Positions 18,865-25,977 of a stretch of DNA of 64,000 nt are shown here, piece by piece. Where the stretch lies: NCBI GenBank assembly GCA_934130435.1, contig CAKOYB010000004.1:1-64000 (forward strand), written 5' to 3'. How positions within the stretch are numbered: the stretch's first letter is position 1; every line of letters begins with the position of its first letter. Under the pieces are notes generated by a model. It worked only from the letters and a program-made list of their open reading frames with translations. It searched no databases and was not told the DNA's origin. Made by a program: the position numbers and the translations under genes. Source of the stretch: an uncultured Clostridia bacterium (GTDB lineage: Bacteria > Bacillota > Clostridia > TANB77 > CAG-508).

Positions 18865-19257
18865 TTTCTCACCTTCTGTAAAAATACAATTTATTAAAAT
18901 ATAAACTGCTTTAATACTATTGTATTCTTTTTGTAATATTTTTGTCATTAGTGTGTAATTTTGTTTTTTATATTTTTTCTTATATTTTCAAGCGTTTTCA
19001 ATATTTTTTTGCCTTTTTATTATATTTATATTTCAATAATGTTACATTTCCTTTTCTTTTTTTAGTTTTTATGTAACTTATTTATATATTTTTGGTTTAC
19101 ATATTTCATTATTACTTTTTATGTGGAAATTGTGGATAACTTTGTGAATAACCTATTTTAAATGTTTTTAAACAAAAAAATAAACATTAAAATATTTTTT
19201 AATGTTTATGTATATTTGTTTTACATTTTTTTACACATATTATTTTTTAGAATTGTT
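18865..19257. other. AT-rich intergenic region with DnaA-box-like cluster
   Basis: About 390 bases without a gene. It is extremely AT-rich and contains three adjacent 9-mers reading TGTGGAAAT (19122-19130), TGTGGATAA (19131-19139) and TGTGAATAA (19143-19151). The second is the exact complement of the DnaA box TTATCCACA and the third of TTATTCACA. A near-perfect palindrome around 19174-19207 (AAACATTAAAA...TTTTAATGTTT) could end tsaE transcription. Confidence 0.5.
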
Positions 19258-19689
19258 TTAGTCTTTTTTACAATTATTTATTGTAATTATTCTCTTATTT
19301 ATATCATTCATATCTTTTTGTATCAATATATTTATGTATTCATTAGGTAATATATCTTCTATGATTTTTCCCCACTCAATTAGACAAATTCCTTTGTTAA
19401 AATACTCTTCTCCTCCGATTGCATAAAACTCATCTGCATCAGACAATCTATACACATCAAAATGATAAATTGTAGCCTTTTCATTTTTGTATTCATTAAC
19501 AATTGTAAAAGTTGGACTAGAAATCTCTTTCTCTAATCCAAAATTAGACAAAAAGCCTTCTACAAACTTTGTTTTACCTGCCCCAAGTTCTCCAGATAAA
19601 ACAATTATAGAATTATACTTAACCTCTTGTGCTATTCCTTTTGCAAGTTCTCTAGTTTCCTGCTCCGAATTCGTTATAAAAGTTTTCAT
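19258..19689 (-). CDS. tsaE: tRNA threonylcarbamoyladenosine biosynthesis ATPase TsaE
   Basis: TsaE is the small P-loop ATPase that works with TsaB and TsaD to make t6A37 in ANN-decoding tRNAs. The 143-residue product shows Walker A LSGELGAGKTKFVEG (about residues 31-45), SSPTFTIVNEY, the FDVYRL motif and LIEWGKIIEDILP, all diagnostic of the family. ATG at 19689 is preferred because AGAGGTG lies a few bases upstream. A longer frame to 19719 exists. TsaB and TsaD are not in this window. Confidence 0.95.
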   Translation of the reverse strand: MKTFITNSEQETRELAKGIAQEVKYNSIIVLSGELGAGKTKFVEGFLSNFGLEKEISSPTFTIVNEYKNEKATIYHFDVYRLSDADEFYAIGGEEYFNKGICLIEWGKIIEDILPNEYINILIQKDMNDINKRIITINNCKKD

Positions 19690-19736
19690 TTCAATAACAC
19701 CTCTAAAATATAATATCACACATTTAGCAAATTTAA

Positions 19737-19765
19737 TAGACTAAATATAAAAATTATGATATACT
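19737..19765 (+). promoter_or_regulatory. Promoter of tRNA-Gly
   Basis: TAGACT (19737-19742) and TATACT (19760-19765) are spaced by 17 bases, ten bases before the tRNA 5' end. It lies between the divergent tsaE start and the tRNA. Confidence 0.6.
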
Positions 19766-19775
19766 ATAAACATGT

Positions 19776-19849
<74 letters not shown>

Positions 19850-19850
19850 T

Positions 19851-19896
19851 AAAAAAGAAGCTCACAAACTTTAATTAGTTCGTGAGCTTCTTTTTT
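19851..19896. terminator. Bidirectional terminator after tRNA-Gly
   Basis: Twenty-base arms (AAAAAAGAAGCTCACAAACT and its complement with one mismatch) flank a TTAATT loop, with T-runs on both strands. It ends the tRNA transcript on plus and the 19915 gene on minus. Confidence 0.85.
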
Positions 19897-19914
19897 ATAA
19901 GGAAATCTATCGCA

Positions 19915-20646
19915 CTATCTTTCATTATGTGTGTCAAAATTCTCCGTCCCAGTTGACATCCCTTTACATATTTTTATAAATTCTTCAAATATTTTATTGT
20001 GATTTTCATCTATTTTGTATAAACTTTCTGGATGAAATCTAAAAGCCATGTAAAAAGTTCTATTAGGAGATTCTAAACCATCAATATATCCATCTTCACA
20101 TATACAATTTACTATTAAGTTAGGATGTGTATCTACTATTTTTTTGTGTCTAGAATTAACTTTGATTACATCCTTTCCAATAATTTTAGAAAACATAGTA
20201 TTATTGACTACTTTTACAGAATGCACATATAAGTCATTTGTGTTATGTTTTTCGGGATTTTTTATTAGTTTAGTTGTTCCTCCTAAAGCCCTAACCATAA
20301 CATTTTGCCCACAACAAATTCCAAGAGTTGGTATATTATTATCATAACAATATTTAGCTATTATCATTTCATAATTATCACAATTTCCACCACCTTGAAA
20401 TAATATTCCATCACATAAATTTATTTGTGAAATTAAATTATCATATTCAATATTGTTAAGATTATTTTCCCATTTATCTTCAACATCAATTTTTTCATTC
20501 TTTGGCAAGATTACACCAATTGCTATACCACCATTATCGAAAACAGCTTGTTTTATTTCATCTCTTATAAACATATTGGGTCTCGTTTCATCTTTTAATA
20601 AATGTTTTGAAACTATACCAATAATCGGTTTTCTATTTAATTTCAT
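19915..20646 (-). CDS. Class I glutamine amidotransferase-like hydrolase (peptidase C26)
   Basis: A 243-residue protein of the gamma-glutamyl hydrolase/PuuD family, which cleaves gamma-glutamyl amides such as gamma-glutamyl-GABA. It shows the start RKPIIGIVSKHLL, the nucleophile elbow TLGICCGQNVMVRALGG (Cys in GICCGQ) and the catalytic FRFHPES near the C-terminus. Together with VNSRHKK these match the C26 pattern. The last residues, MSTGTENFDTHNER, are translated from the REP palindrome and R1 tail at 19915-19958, so the C-terminus was added by the repeat. It is the sole gene of the first island module. The substrate is not known. Confidence 0.85.
   Translation of the reverse strand: MKLNRKPIIGIVSKHLLKDETRPNMFIRDEIKQAVFDNGGIAIGVILPKNEKIDVEDKWENNLNNIEYDNLISQINLCDGILFQGGGNCDNYEMIIAKYCYDNNIPTLGICCGQNVMVRALGGTTKLIKNPEKHNTNDLYVHSVKVVNNTMFSKIIGKDVIKVNSRHKKIVDTHPNLIVNCICEDGYIDGLESPNRTFYMAFRFHPESLYKIDENHNKIFEEFIKICKGMSTGTENFDTHNER
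19932..19958. repeat. REP palindrome 1
   Basis: 27 bases with arms TGTCAA and TTGACA around the core CTCCGTCCC. It lies in R1a and codes for part of the C-terminus of the adjacent hydrolase. Confidence 0.8.
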
Positions 20647-20761
20647 ATTATTGCCACCTCGTATTATATTTTCATATTATATTTTTTTGTAGACTATTTA
20701 ACACTATCTATTATATAAAAGTAATAACTTACATTATTATACAATAAAATAAAAAAATTAC

Positions 20762-20844
20762 CATGCTTCAATTGAAATTAAATGAAAATATATAATACTT
20801 TCAAAAAGAGAACTTAGTTTGTAACTTGTATATGACCCGCTCCA
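20762..20844 (+). repeat. Repeat R2, copy a
   Basis: This copy begins CATGCTTC and continues with a TTGAAA/TATAAT pair (here only 13 bases apart), AGAGAACTTAGTTT and then CCCGCTCCA. It aligns with copies at 23822 and 33800. The interval from GTAA to CGCTCC is 17 bases in all three. It is followed at once by R3a. The 500-base stretch 20647-21141 holds only this, R3a and R4a and no gene. Confidence 0.7.
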
Positions 20845-20850
20845 AATAAA

Positions 20851-21010
20851 ACTAACTGTGAAATTCATGAGTTTTTTTATTTAATTAACCTTCAAAAAAG
20901 AGGAAAAATTATCAAAATAATTTAATCCTCTTTTTTATTTTTTTGAATGTAGGAATAAAATCTATTTTAAGTCAGCACTGAATTTGTACTCCCGCACAAA
21001 CTCTATTATG
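20851..21010. repeat. Repeat R3, copy a
   Basis: About 160 bases, largely identical to 32021-32180. It starts ACTAACTGTGAAATTC, contains a strong hairpin and ends in a region sharing GAATTTGTA and ACAAA. It follows the CGCTCCA of R2a directly, so it acts as a module left end in place of R1. Confidence 0.7.
20894..20936. terminator. Terminator hairpin within R3a
   Basis: AAAAAAGAGGA and TCCTCTTTTTT arms with an AT-rich upper stem (ATTAT/ATAAT) form a long hairpin with T-runs on both sides. Confidence 0.75.
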
Positions 21011-21047
21011 GGAAATCACCAATTCCATTTAAATTTGAAAATACAAG

Positions 21048-21143
21048 GAACAAAGCGACTTTAGTCGCCCTTTGTTCTCGCCGATTTGAGTTTCCGAATG
21101 CAATGAGGAAATCTCAAAGGCAATAGCGATTATAGCATTTTTT
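21048..21143. repeat. Repeat R4, copy a (two-hairpin element)
   Basis: The first hairpin pairs GAACAAAG with CTTTGTTC, with CGACT/AGTCG inside. The second pairs TTTGAG/TTTCC with GGAAA/CTCAAA. A 96-base copy with only four differences lies at 34453. It abuts the stop codon of the next gene. Confidence 0.75.
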
Positions 21144-22365
21144 ATATTTCCCAAATATTGATAGCTTGTTTTATATTACTTAATATATTTTGATTAATAT
21201 TTTTATATTTAAAAATATCTTTTGCAATTATTTCGTTTTCTTCTAATAGAACGGCATATGTTAAAAAATCTTGCCACAAAACTACATTCTCTTTTTCTTT
21301 TTCTGAAAGTAGGCTAAAATCATGTATATAATTCTTTATTCCAGCAATTTGCTCTACTAATATTTTGCCTTCTCTTGTTCTTTCATAACTATTATTAACT
21401 TCAATTTTATTATATATTTTTCTTCTTACTTTTCTGTAAATGGGTGTTCCTATTAATACAAAAAAAGTAATAAACATTACCGTTGATAATATCATAATTG
21501 GTCCAGAATCCGAAATATTCTTTAAATATAATTCTTTAGCCTCTTGATTGTTTTCTATAATTTCTAATTCGGTTTTTCCTTCTTGTGCATACTTATTATC
21601 AAATTCATTAAGACTAGTATACAATTTTTCACCTGTAGGAGTAAAAACAAAAACTGAACCTAAAATTAGTGATATTATAAATATTTTAGCAGATATATTA
21701 ATTACCATATTATTTTTAGAAAAGTTAGGTTTTTTTTCTTTATCATTTTTTACTTTTATATAATTATTTTCTTGTGCTTCCTTAATACAATAATTTTTCC
21801 ATTTATCTATATTTTCTTTGCTAAAATTGTTATTTCTTATCATTCTTACTAACTCTTGTTCACTTTCTCTTAAAGCTTTATCTTCATTTTTAACAATTAT
21901 ATTGTTTTCATAAAAATCAATAATTCCTTTTTGATATAAATCTAATATTGTTGCAGATATATCTTTTTTTGTTTCAATTTCTAAATCAGTAATTAAGCTT
22001 ATTTCTGCTGGTGTTATATTATTAAATCTCTCTCGATAGTATTCTATATTATCTATTACTTCATATCTACTGTTTTCTTTTATTACTTTCATTCTTGGAA
22101 TTCTAAAAGCTAAATAAGCAGCAATAAGTACAAAACACCTGCTAATAATCAATATAACAAGCATCCATAACATAGCTAATATTATATTTATACAAGCAAT
22201 AATATTACCATCATATATTTTAAAATATTCAAATATTGTCCCTAAAATTGATACTTTCATATTAATTCTAACTATCATTAAGCATACAAATATAAACACT
22301 ATATCTATCTTTATTAATGTCTTTTCTTTTTTACTTTTTATTTTTTTGGTTTTTATTTTTTTCAT
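21142..22365 (-). CDS. DUF2207-family membrane protein (C-terminal part)
   Basis: A 407-residue membrane protein resembling the C-terminal half of YciQ-like DUF2207 proteins. It has hydrophobic segments near residues 22-44, 55-85, 225-245 and 290-312. A soluble winged-helix-like region lies around ITPAEISLITDLEIETKKDISATILDLYQKGII. The family tail is IHDFSLLSEKEKENVVLWQDFLTYAVLLEENEII. The usual N-terminal extracytoplasmic domain is missing, so this is either a short variant or a truncation. Function is unknown. It lies in the second island module with the pseudogene and RAYT upstream. Confidence 0.75.
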   Translation of the reverse strand: MKKIKTKKIKSKKEKTLIKIDIVFIFVCLMIVRINMKVSILGTIFEYFKIYDGNIIACINIILAMLWMLVILIISRCFVLIAAYLAFRIPRMKVIKENSRYEVIDNIEYYRERFNNITPAEISLITDLEIETKKDISATILDLYQKGIIDFYENNIIVKNEDKALRESEQELVRMIRNNNFSKENIDKWKNYCIKEAQENNYIKVKNDKEKKPNFSKNNMVINISAKIFIISLILGSVFVFTPTGEKLYTSLNEFDNKYAQEGKTELEIIENNQEAKELYLKNISDSGPIMILSTVMFITFFVLIGTPIYRKVRRKIYNKIEVNNSYERTREGKILVEQIAGIKNYIHDFSLLSEKEKENVVLWQDFLTYAVLLEENEIIAKDIFKYKNINQNILSNIKQAINIWEI

Positions 22366-22394
22366 TTTATTCCTTTACCTTTTTTATTCTATTA

Positions 22395-22820
22395 ATTAGC
22401 TAATCCTAATAACCATACCATAAATGCTCCAACTATAAAAGGTGAAAAATTTAGGATAACTAAAGGCAATCCTCTTAAAACATAATGATGATATTCTTCA
22501 TTTGTAAATATTTTTCTAGGATTATCTTCATAATGCAAATGCTTCTAGGATATGTTCCTGTAAACATTGCACTATATTTATGTTTTTCACCATTGATTTC
22601 ATACTCATACTTTCCACTACAAGTATTATTCTCTCTATCAATATGGCTATTTATCAATGTTGCATTAATAATATGTTTATTATCTATTGCTTTTTTTACT
22701 TTTTCATCTAATTTTTTGATGGATTTAATTTATCATCTATTTTAAATTTAATTCTTATCACAAATGTAAATACAAATGCCACAAAAACTAATAACCATTT
22801 TTCCCATATTTATAGAGTCA
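22395..22820 (-). pseudogene. Frameshifted small membrane protein remnant
   Basis: Three consecutive reading frames on the minus strand read as one protein. The first has a hydrophobic start (WLLVFVAFVFTFVIRIKFK). It shifts to KKLDEKVKKAIDNKHIINATLINSHIDREN and GKYEYEINGEKHKYSAMFTGTYPRS. It shifts again to LHYEDNPRKIFTNEEYHHYV and a final hydrophobic segment (LPLVILNFSPFIVGAFMVWLLG) with a stop near 22396. Two single-base shifts, near 22715 and 22545, are needed. GGAGGTG at about 22819 was probably its ribosome binding site. Only a 60-residue middle piece survives as an open frame (22475-22657). It resembles small DUF3592-like proteins. Confidence 0.7.
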
Positions 22821-22937
22821 CCTCCAAATTATTGTGTTAATGCTTCTGTAATTGTAATTTCATTCAAATTATTCACCCCCATTTATTAAAATTCTTTAAT
22901 CTAACTGTATTTTATCATTAATATTAAAAATTTGCTA

Positions 22938-22964
22938 TGTCAATGGGGACGGAGTTTTTTGACA
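22938..22964 (-). repeat. REP palindrome 2, left flank of RAYT
   Basis: 27 bases, arms TGTCAA/TTGACA, read inverted relative to the copy at 23758. Four bases separate it from the RAYT stop codon. Confidence 0.9.
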
Positions 22965-22967
22965 ACT

Positions 22968-23645
22968 TTATTTGATGTATATCTTTCTTATTGTCTCTCT
23001 TCCTATTTTTAATTTATCTGATATTTTTCTTAATGAAATATTGTGTTCTATTTTTAGAATCATTATAAGTTCTTTTAGTTTTATTTTATCTTTCTTTAAA
23101 TTATTAATTTCCATCTTGTTGCTCATTAAAAATTTTTCTATTATTTCTTCACATACTTTTTCATCATCATCAATGTCTATAAATGTATAATGTTCATTTA
23201 CTTCTTTATCAATTTTTTTATAATTGGAATATGGATATTTTTCAGCTTTATCACACAGACCTGCTTTAACAGGATTATTATAGATGTATTTTATGCAATT
23301 ATATAAGTGCTCCTCACTATAGATGCCTTCAGCTTTATATCTATCTCTAAATACATACCCTACTCTAGCATATTTTTTATTATAATATTTTCCATATATG
23401 CCATTGACTCTTTGCATGTATTTACTTAATTCCTTTATTTTCTCTGTTTTTACTAGCATATGTGTATGATTATTCATAATGCAATATGATATTATCTTTA
23501 TTTCATGTTCTTGATTTAACTTGTACATTAATTTTATATAGTACTTAATGTCTTCTGCATTTTCAAATATATAACTTTTATCAATTCCTTGCGTTATTAT
23601 ATGAAAAAATGATGTTTTTATATAGCTTCTGGGAATTCTAGGCAT
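22968..23645 (-). CDS. REP-associated tyrosine transposase (RAYT, Y1 HUH family)
   Basis: A 225-residue Y1-type single-strand transposase. The N-terminus MPRIPRSYIKTSFFHIITQG is the RAYT hallmark. The HUH metal site is NNHTHMLV (about residues 67-74) and the catalytic tyrosine lies in the helix YIYNNPVKAGLCDKAEKYPYSN. A helix-turn-helix (ISLRKISDKLKIGRETIRKIY) ends the protein. ATG at 23645 follows AAGGAGG. The gene is bracketed by inverted 27-base REP palindromes. RAYTs cut and join REP hairpins in single-stranded DNA, so this enzyme is the probable source of the REPs seen across the window. Confidence 0.92.
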   Translation of the reverse strand: MPRIPRSYIKTSFFHIITQGIDKSYIFENAEDIKYYIKLMYKLNQEHEIKIISYCIMNNHTHMLVKTEKIKELSKYMQRVNGIYGKYYNKKYARVGYVFRDRYKAEGIYSEEHLYNCIKYIYNNPVKAGLCDKAEKYPYSNYKKIDKEVNEHYTFIDIDDDEKVCEEIIEKFLMSNKMEINNLKKDKIKLKELIMILKIEHNISLRKISDKLKIGRETIRKIYIK

Positions 23646-23757
23646 ATTTGCCTCCTTAGAAATAAAATATTTATAGAAAAAAATAATATGATTATATTTT
23701 ATCACATTATTTTTTAAAATTTTGTCGAAATTTATTTTGCTTTTTGAACTTTTATGT

Positions 23758-23784
23758 TGTCAAAAAACTCCGTCCCCATTGACC
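23758..23784 (+). repeat. REP palindrome 3, right flank of RAYT
   Basis: 27 bases, complementary to REP 2 at 26 of 27 positions. Its right arm (TTGACC) runs into a short tandem array. Confidence 0.9.
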
Positions 23785-23825
23785 ACATTTGACCACATTG
23801 ACCACATTGACCACATGACCACATG
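23779..23825 (+). repeat. Tandem repeat of TTGACCACA
   Basis: Five near-identical 8-10 base units built on TTGACCACA join REP 3 to R2b. The first unit overlaps the right arm of the REP. Confidence 0.8.
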
Positions 23826-23908
23826 CTTCCACTGAAATTAAATAAGAATTCATATATAATGTTTTTAGAAAGAGAACTTAGTTCGTAAGCTGTATCTTAA
23901 CCGCTCCC
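23822..23908 (+). repeat. Repeat R2, copy b, with promoter
   Basis: CTGAAA (23832-23837) and TATAAT (23855-23860) are 17 bases apart. About 45 transcribed bases follow, with the inverted repeat GAACTTAGTTC, then CCGCTCC fused to R1b. The unit looks like a short plus-strand transcript ending in the R1b terminator. The 23646-24000 interval otherwise has only REPs and repeats. Confidence 0.7.
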
Positions 23909-24025
23909 AAAAAAAGAGGCTCACAAACTAATTAAAGTTTGTGAACTTCTTTTTTTATCAGGAAATCTAGTACATAGCGTACTTTCTTTCATGATGTGTG
24001 TCAAAATTCTCCGTCCTCATTGGCA
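23909..24025. repeat. Repeat R1, copy b
   Basis: This copy holds the same hairpin (GGCTCACAAACT paired with AGTTTGTGAACTTC, 23909-23957), GGAAATCTA tail and REP as the region after tRNA-Gly. It has small insertions and follows an R2 ending in CCGCTCCC. Confidence 0.75.
23999..24025. repeat. REP palindrome 4
   Basis: Arms are TGTCAA and TTGGCA (one G-U pair) around CTCCGTCCTC. It encodes the end (NEDGEF, stop) of the MATE-like gene. Confidence 0.8.
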
Positions 24026-25218
24026 TTGTCAATGATTTTAGATGTTACTTTTCCTGTTTTATCCACATTATAATTTAATTTAAAAAATATACCTACAGAA
24101 ATAAACTGATATACTGATGAACACGTTTGTCCTATACCTGTGCAAAATGGTGTTTTTAATAAAGATAGCATCATTCTTAAAATAGAAGCACATATTTTAT
24201 TAGATGTAGTTTTTAAAGCAGACCATTCTAATTGCAAATAGCAAGTTTTAATTCTATATATAGGATAAATCATGAAATTTACAAATTCAAATCCAAGATA
24301 AATCATTGTAATTTTAAAATTTAAATCATAAAAACTATACAAACAAGCAAACATAAGTAAGCTAGTTGTAAATAATATACCTAATAATTTATAAGCATTA
24401 TTTCTATGATATTTATAGTTAAATTCGTTTTTACTTATATCAATTGTTGCTGCAGTAACTATAGAATTAACAGTATTCCATTGTGTATCCGTTATAAGAG
24501 CTACAAAAGTAAGTGCAATTGCAAATTGCTCACCATATTCTAGAGCATTGCTTAAGCCAAATAAAAAAATTAAGAAGAATGCAATATTATTGAACAATTC
24601 TACTGAATCATATTTTATACATTTCAAAACATTTAATTGTAACCTGAATTTATTACTATTTTTTATATAAATGTACAAAGTAAATAATGCTAATGGAATT
24701 AATGTTACAGTAATTATAGTAATTTGATTTTTTGTTATTAAAGATGTACCAATTAATAAAACAAAATTTAACAAATTAAATATTAATGAATATTTATTTG
24801 CTAATGTGTTTTTTTCTTCATAATATAATTTATTTAATATCATTGCAAATTCTAAACAAATAAATAATTGTAATACAGAATATATAGTAAATACTTTATA
24901 TGTATTTATGTTCATATTCATAAAACTAATATAATTATCAACATTTAATAGAATTACAGCAAAAATAATTATAGACATAATCGTTCCTAATACTAAACCA
25001 GACATTACTGCATTTTTATTTTTATCTTTTTCCTTACAAATATTAGCACCAGTAGAGAATATTGATTTTAATATATAATATATAAATTGTATCGGATAAG
25101 TTAAAGTAAAAATATTAATTAAATTTTTATCAACTATTATACCTAATAAAAACCAAGAAATTATTGGTATAAAAGATAATAAAGATAGATCAAAACTAAT
25201 TTTTAATAATCTCTTCAT
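24001..25218 (-). CDS. MATE/polysaccharide-flippase-like multidrug transporter
   Basis: A 405-residue membrane protein with about 12 hydrophobic segments and few charged residues. The overall pattern fits the MATE/MOP superfamily. MATE proteins export cationic drugs using Na+ or H+ gradients, but no diagnostic motif confirms the subfamily. The N-terminus reads MKRLLKISFDLSLLSFIPIISWFLLG. The last residues NANEDGEF come from REP 4, so the original C-terminus has been replaced or extended. It is followed upstream by a HAD hydrolase in the same module. Confidence 0.55.
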   Translation of the reverse strand: MKRLLKISFDLSLLSFIPIISWFLLGIIVDKNLINIFTLTYPIQFIYYILKSIFSTGANICKEKDKNKNAVMSGLVLGTIMSIIIFAVILLNVDNYISFMNMNINTYKVFTIYSVLQLFICLEFAMILNKLYYEEKNTLANKYSLIFNLLNFVLLIGTSLITKNQITIITVTLIPLALFTLYIYIKNSNKFRLQLNVLKCIKYDSVELFNNIAFFLIFLFGLSNALEYGEQFAIALTFVALITDTQWNTVNSIVTAATIDISKNEFNYKYHRNNAYKLLGILFTTSLLMFACLYSFYDLNFKITMIYLGFEFVNFMIYPIYRIKTCYLQLEWSALKTTSNKICASILRMMLSLLKTPFCTGIGQTCSSVYQFISVGIFFKLNYNVDKTGKVTSKIIDNANEDGEF

Positions 25219-25235
25219 TTTTTAATCCTTTATAA

Positions 25236-25706
25236 TCATTCTGTAAAAGAACTAGGATGGTAAGAATCTATACCTAAAGTTTCCGCTTTTCTTAAAACAT
25301 CAATTCTATCATCTACAAATGCTGTTTGTTTTATATCAATATTATAATGTTTACAATATTCAATTATAACTTCTGGTTTTAATAATGTAGAACATATAAA
25401 AAATACATTTTCTCTTTTTATATTTGGATAGTGTTTGGATAGCCATTTATATTTTTGATCCATTTCATTATTAGTTGTAACTGCACCTAAGATAAATATT
25501 TTATTGCTATCCAAATTTTCTATAACTCTTTGCATTGTTTTTAGTGGTCTAGCCCTATAAAATAAATCATTAAACAATAAATCTTCAAGCGATTGGCATC
25601 CAAGTTCAGAACATCCACCACCATATAATCTATCTTTATATCTATATTCAGATAATGTCCCATCAATATCAAAAAATACATATTTTTCTTTTAATTTTTC
25701 AATCAT
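25236..25706 (-). CDS. HAD-superfamily hydrolase
   Basis: A 156-residue small phosphatase-like protein. HAD motif I is VFFDIDGTLSEYRY (nucleophile Asp and general-acid Asp present). Motif II is FILGAVTTNN, and motif IV is AFVDDRIDVLRKAETLGIDSY. A Cys/Gly-rich insert (YGGGCSELGCQSLEDLL) follows motif I and may be a cap or metal site. The start at 25706 follows AGGAG by eight bases. It precedes the MATE-like transporter by 17 bases in the same direction. Substrate unknown. Confidence 0.8.
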   Translation of the reverse strand: MIEKLKEKYVFFDIDGTLSEYRYKDRLYGGGCSELGCQSLEDLLFNDLFYRARPLKTMQRVIENLDSNKIFILGAVTTNNEMDQKYKWLSKHYPNIKRENVFFICSTLLKPEVIIEYCKHYNIDIKQTAFVDDRIDVLRKAETLGIDSYHPSSFTE

Positions 25707-25800
25707 ACTTATTACTCCTAACATTATATTAAGTTTTAAACTAACATAATTATACTAGATTTTACAAAAATTTTATATACTTTCATTAAAATTTAATAAT

Positions 25801-25925
25801 AAAAAGAAATTCACAGACTAATTAAAGTTTGTGGACTTCTTTTTTATGAGAAGTCTATCGCACTTTCTTTCATTATGTGTGTCAAGATTCTCCGTTCCAA
25901 TTGACACCCATTGGCATTGGCAGAG
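25801..25925. repeat. Repeat R1, copy c, with terminator
   Basis: Hairpin arms AAAAAGAAATTCACAGACT and AGTTTGTGGACTTCTTTTTT (25801-25845) are followed by AGTCTATCGCACTTTC and a REP. Unlike R1a and R1b it has no CGCTCC motif before it. Confidence 0.75.
25880..25906. repeat. REP palindrome 5
   Basis: TGTCAA...TTGACA arms around CTCCGTTCC, within R1c. Confidence 0.8.
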
Positions 25926-25977
25926 AAAAATATAAAAGATTAAAAGACTATCCACTTTGATATGAATAGTCTTTTAA

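Larger units (their letters stand above)
19850..19965. repeat. Repeat R1, copy a (tRNA downstream terminator plus tail)
   Basis: R1 has three parts: a long hairpin terminator; a conserved tail (GGAAATCTATCGCACT, then CTTTCATTATGTG); and a REP palindrome. This copy directly follows tRNA-Gly. Other copies lie at 23909, 25801 and 29520. The conserved tail also encodes the last residues of the gene at 19915. Confidence 0.75.

Noticed and set aside
18865..19257. Replication origin
   Set aside because: Three DnaA-box-like 9-mers are present, but dnaA, dnaN, an AT-rich trio and a strand-bias switch are not.
20647..21141. CRISPR array from the many repeats
   Set aside because: Repeats here are different families with irregular spacing. 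There is no unit of 25-40 bases alternating with spacers of constant length, and no cas genes are in the window.
22801..22900. Twelve-codon leader peptide upstream of the pseudogene
   Set aside because: A GGGGGTG-preceded TTG frame (NEITITEALTQ) is visible, but it is very short, lacks regulatory codon runs and precedes a decayed gene, so no function can be supported.
23822..23908. R2 as a complete second tRNA gene
   Set aside because: It shares CATGCTTC and the CGCTCC end with tRNA-Gly but cannot form D, anticodon and T arms. At most it is a tRNA-like remnant or attachment end.
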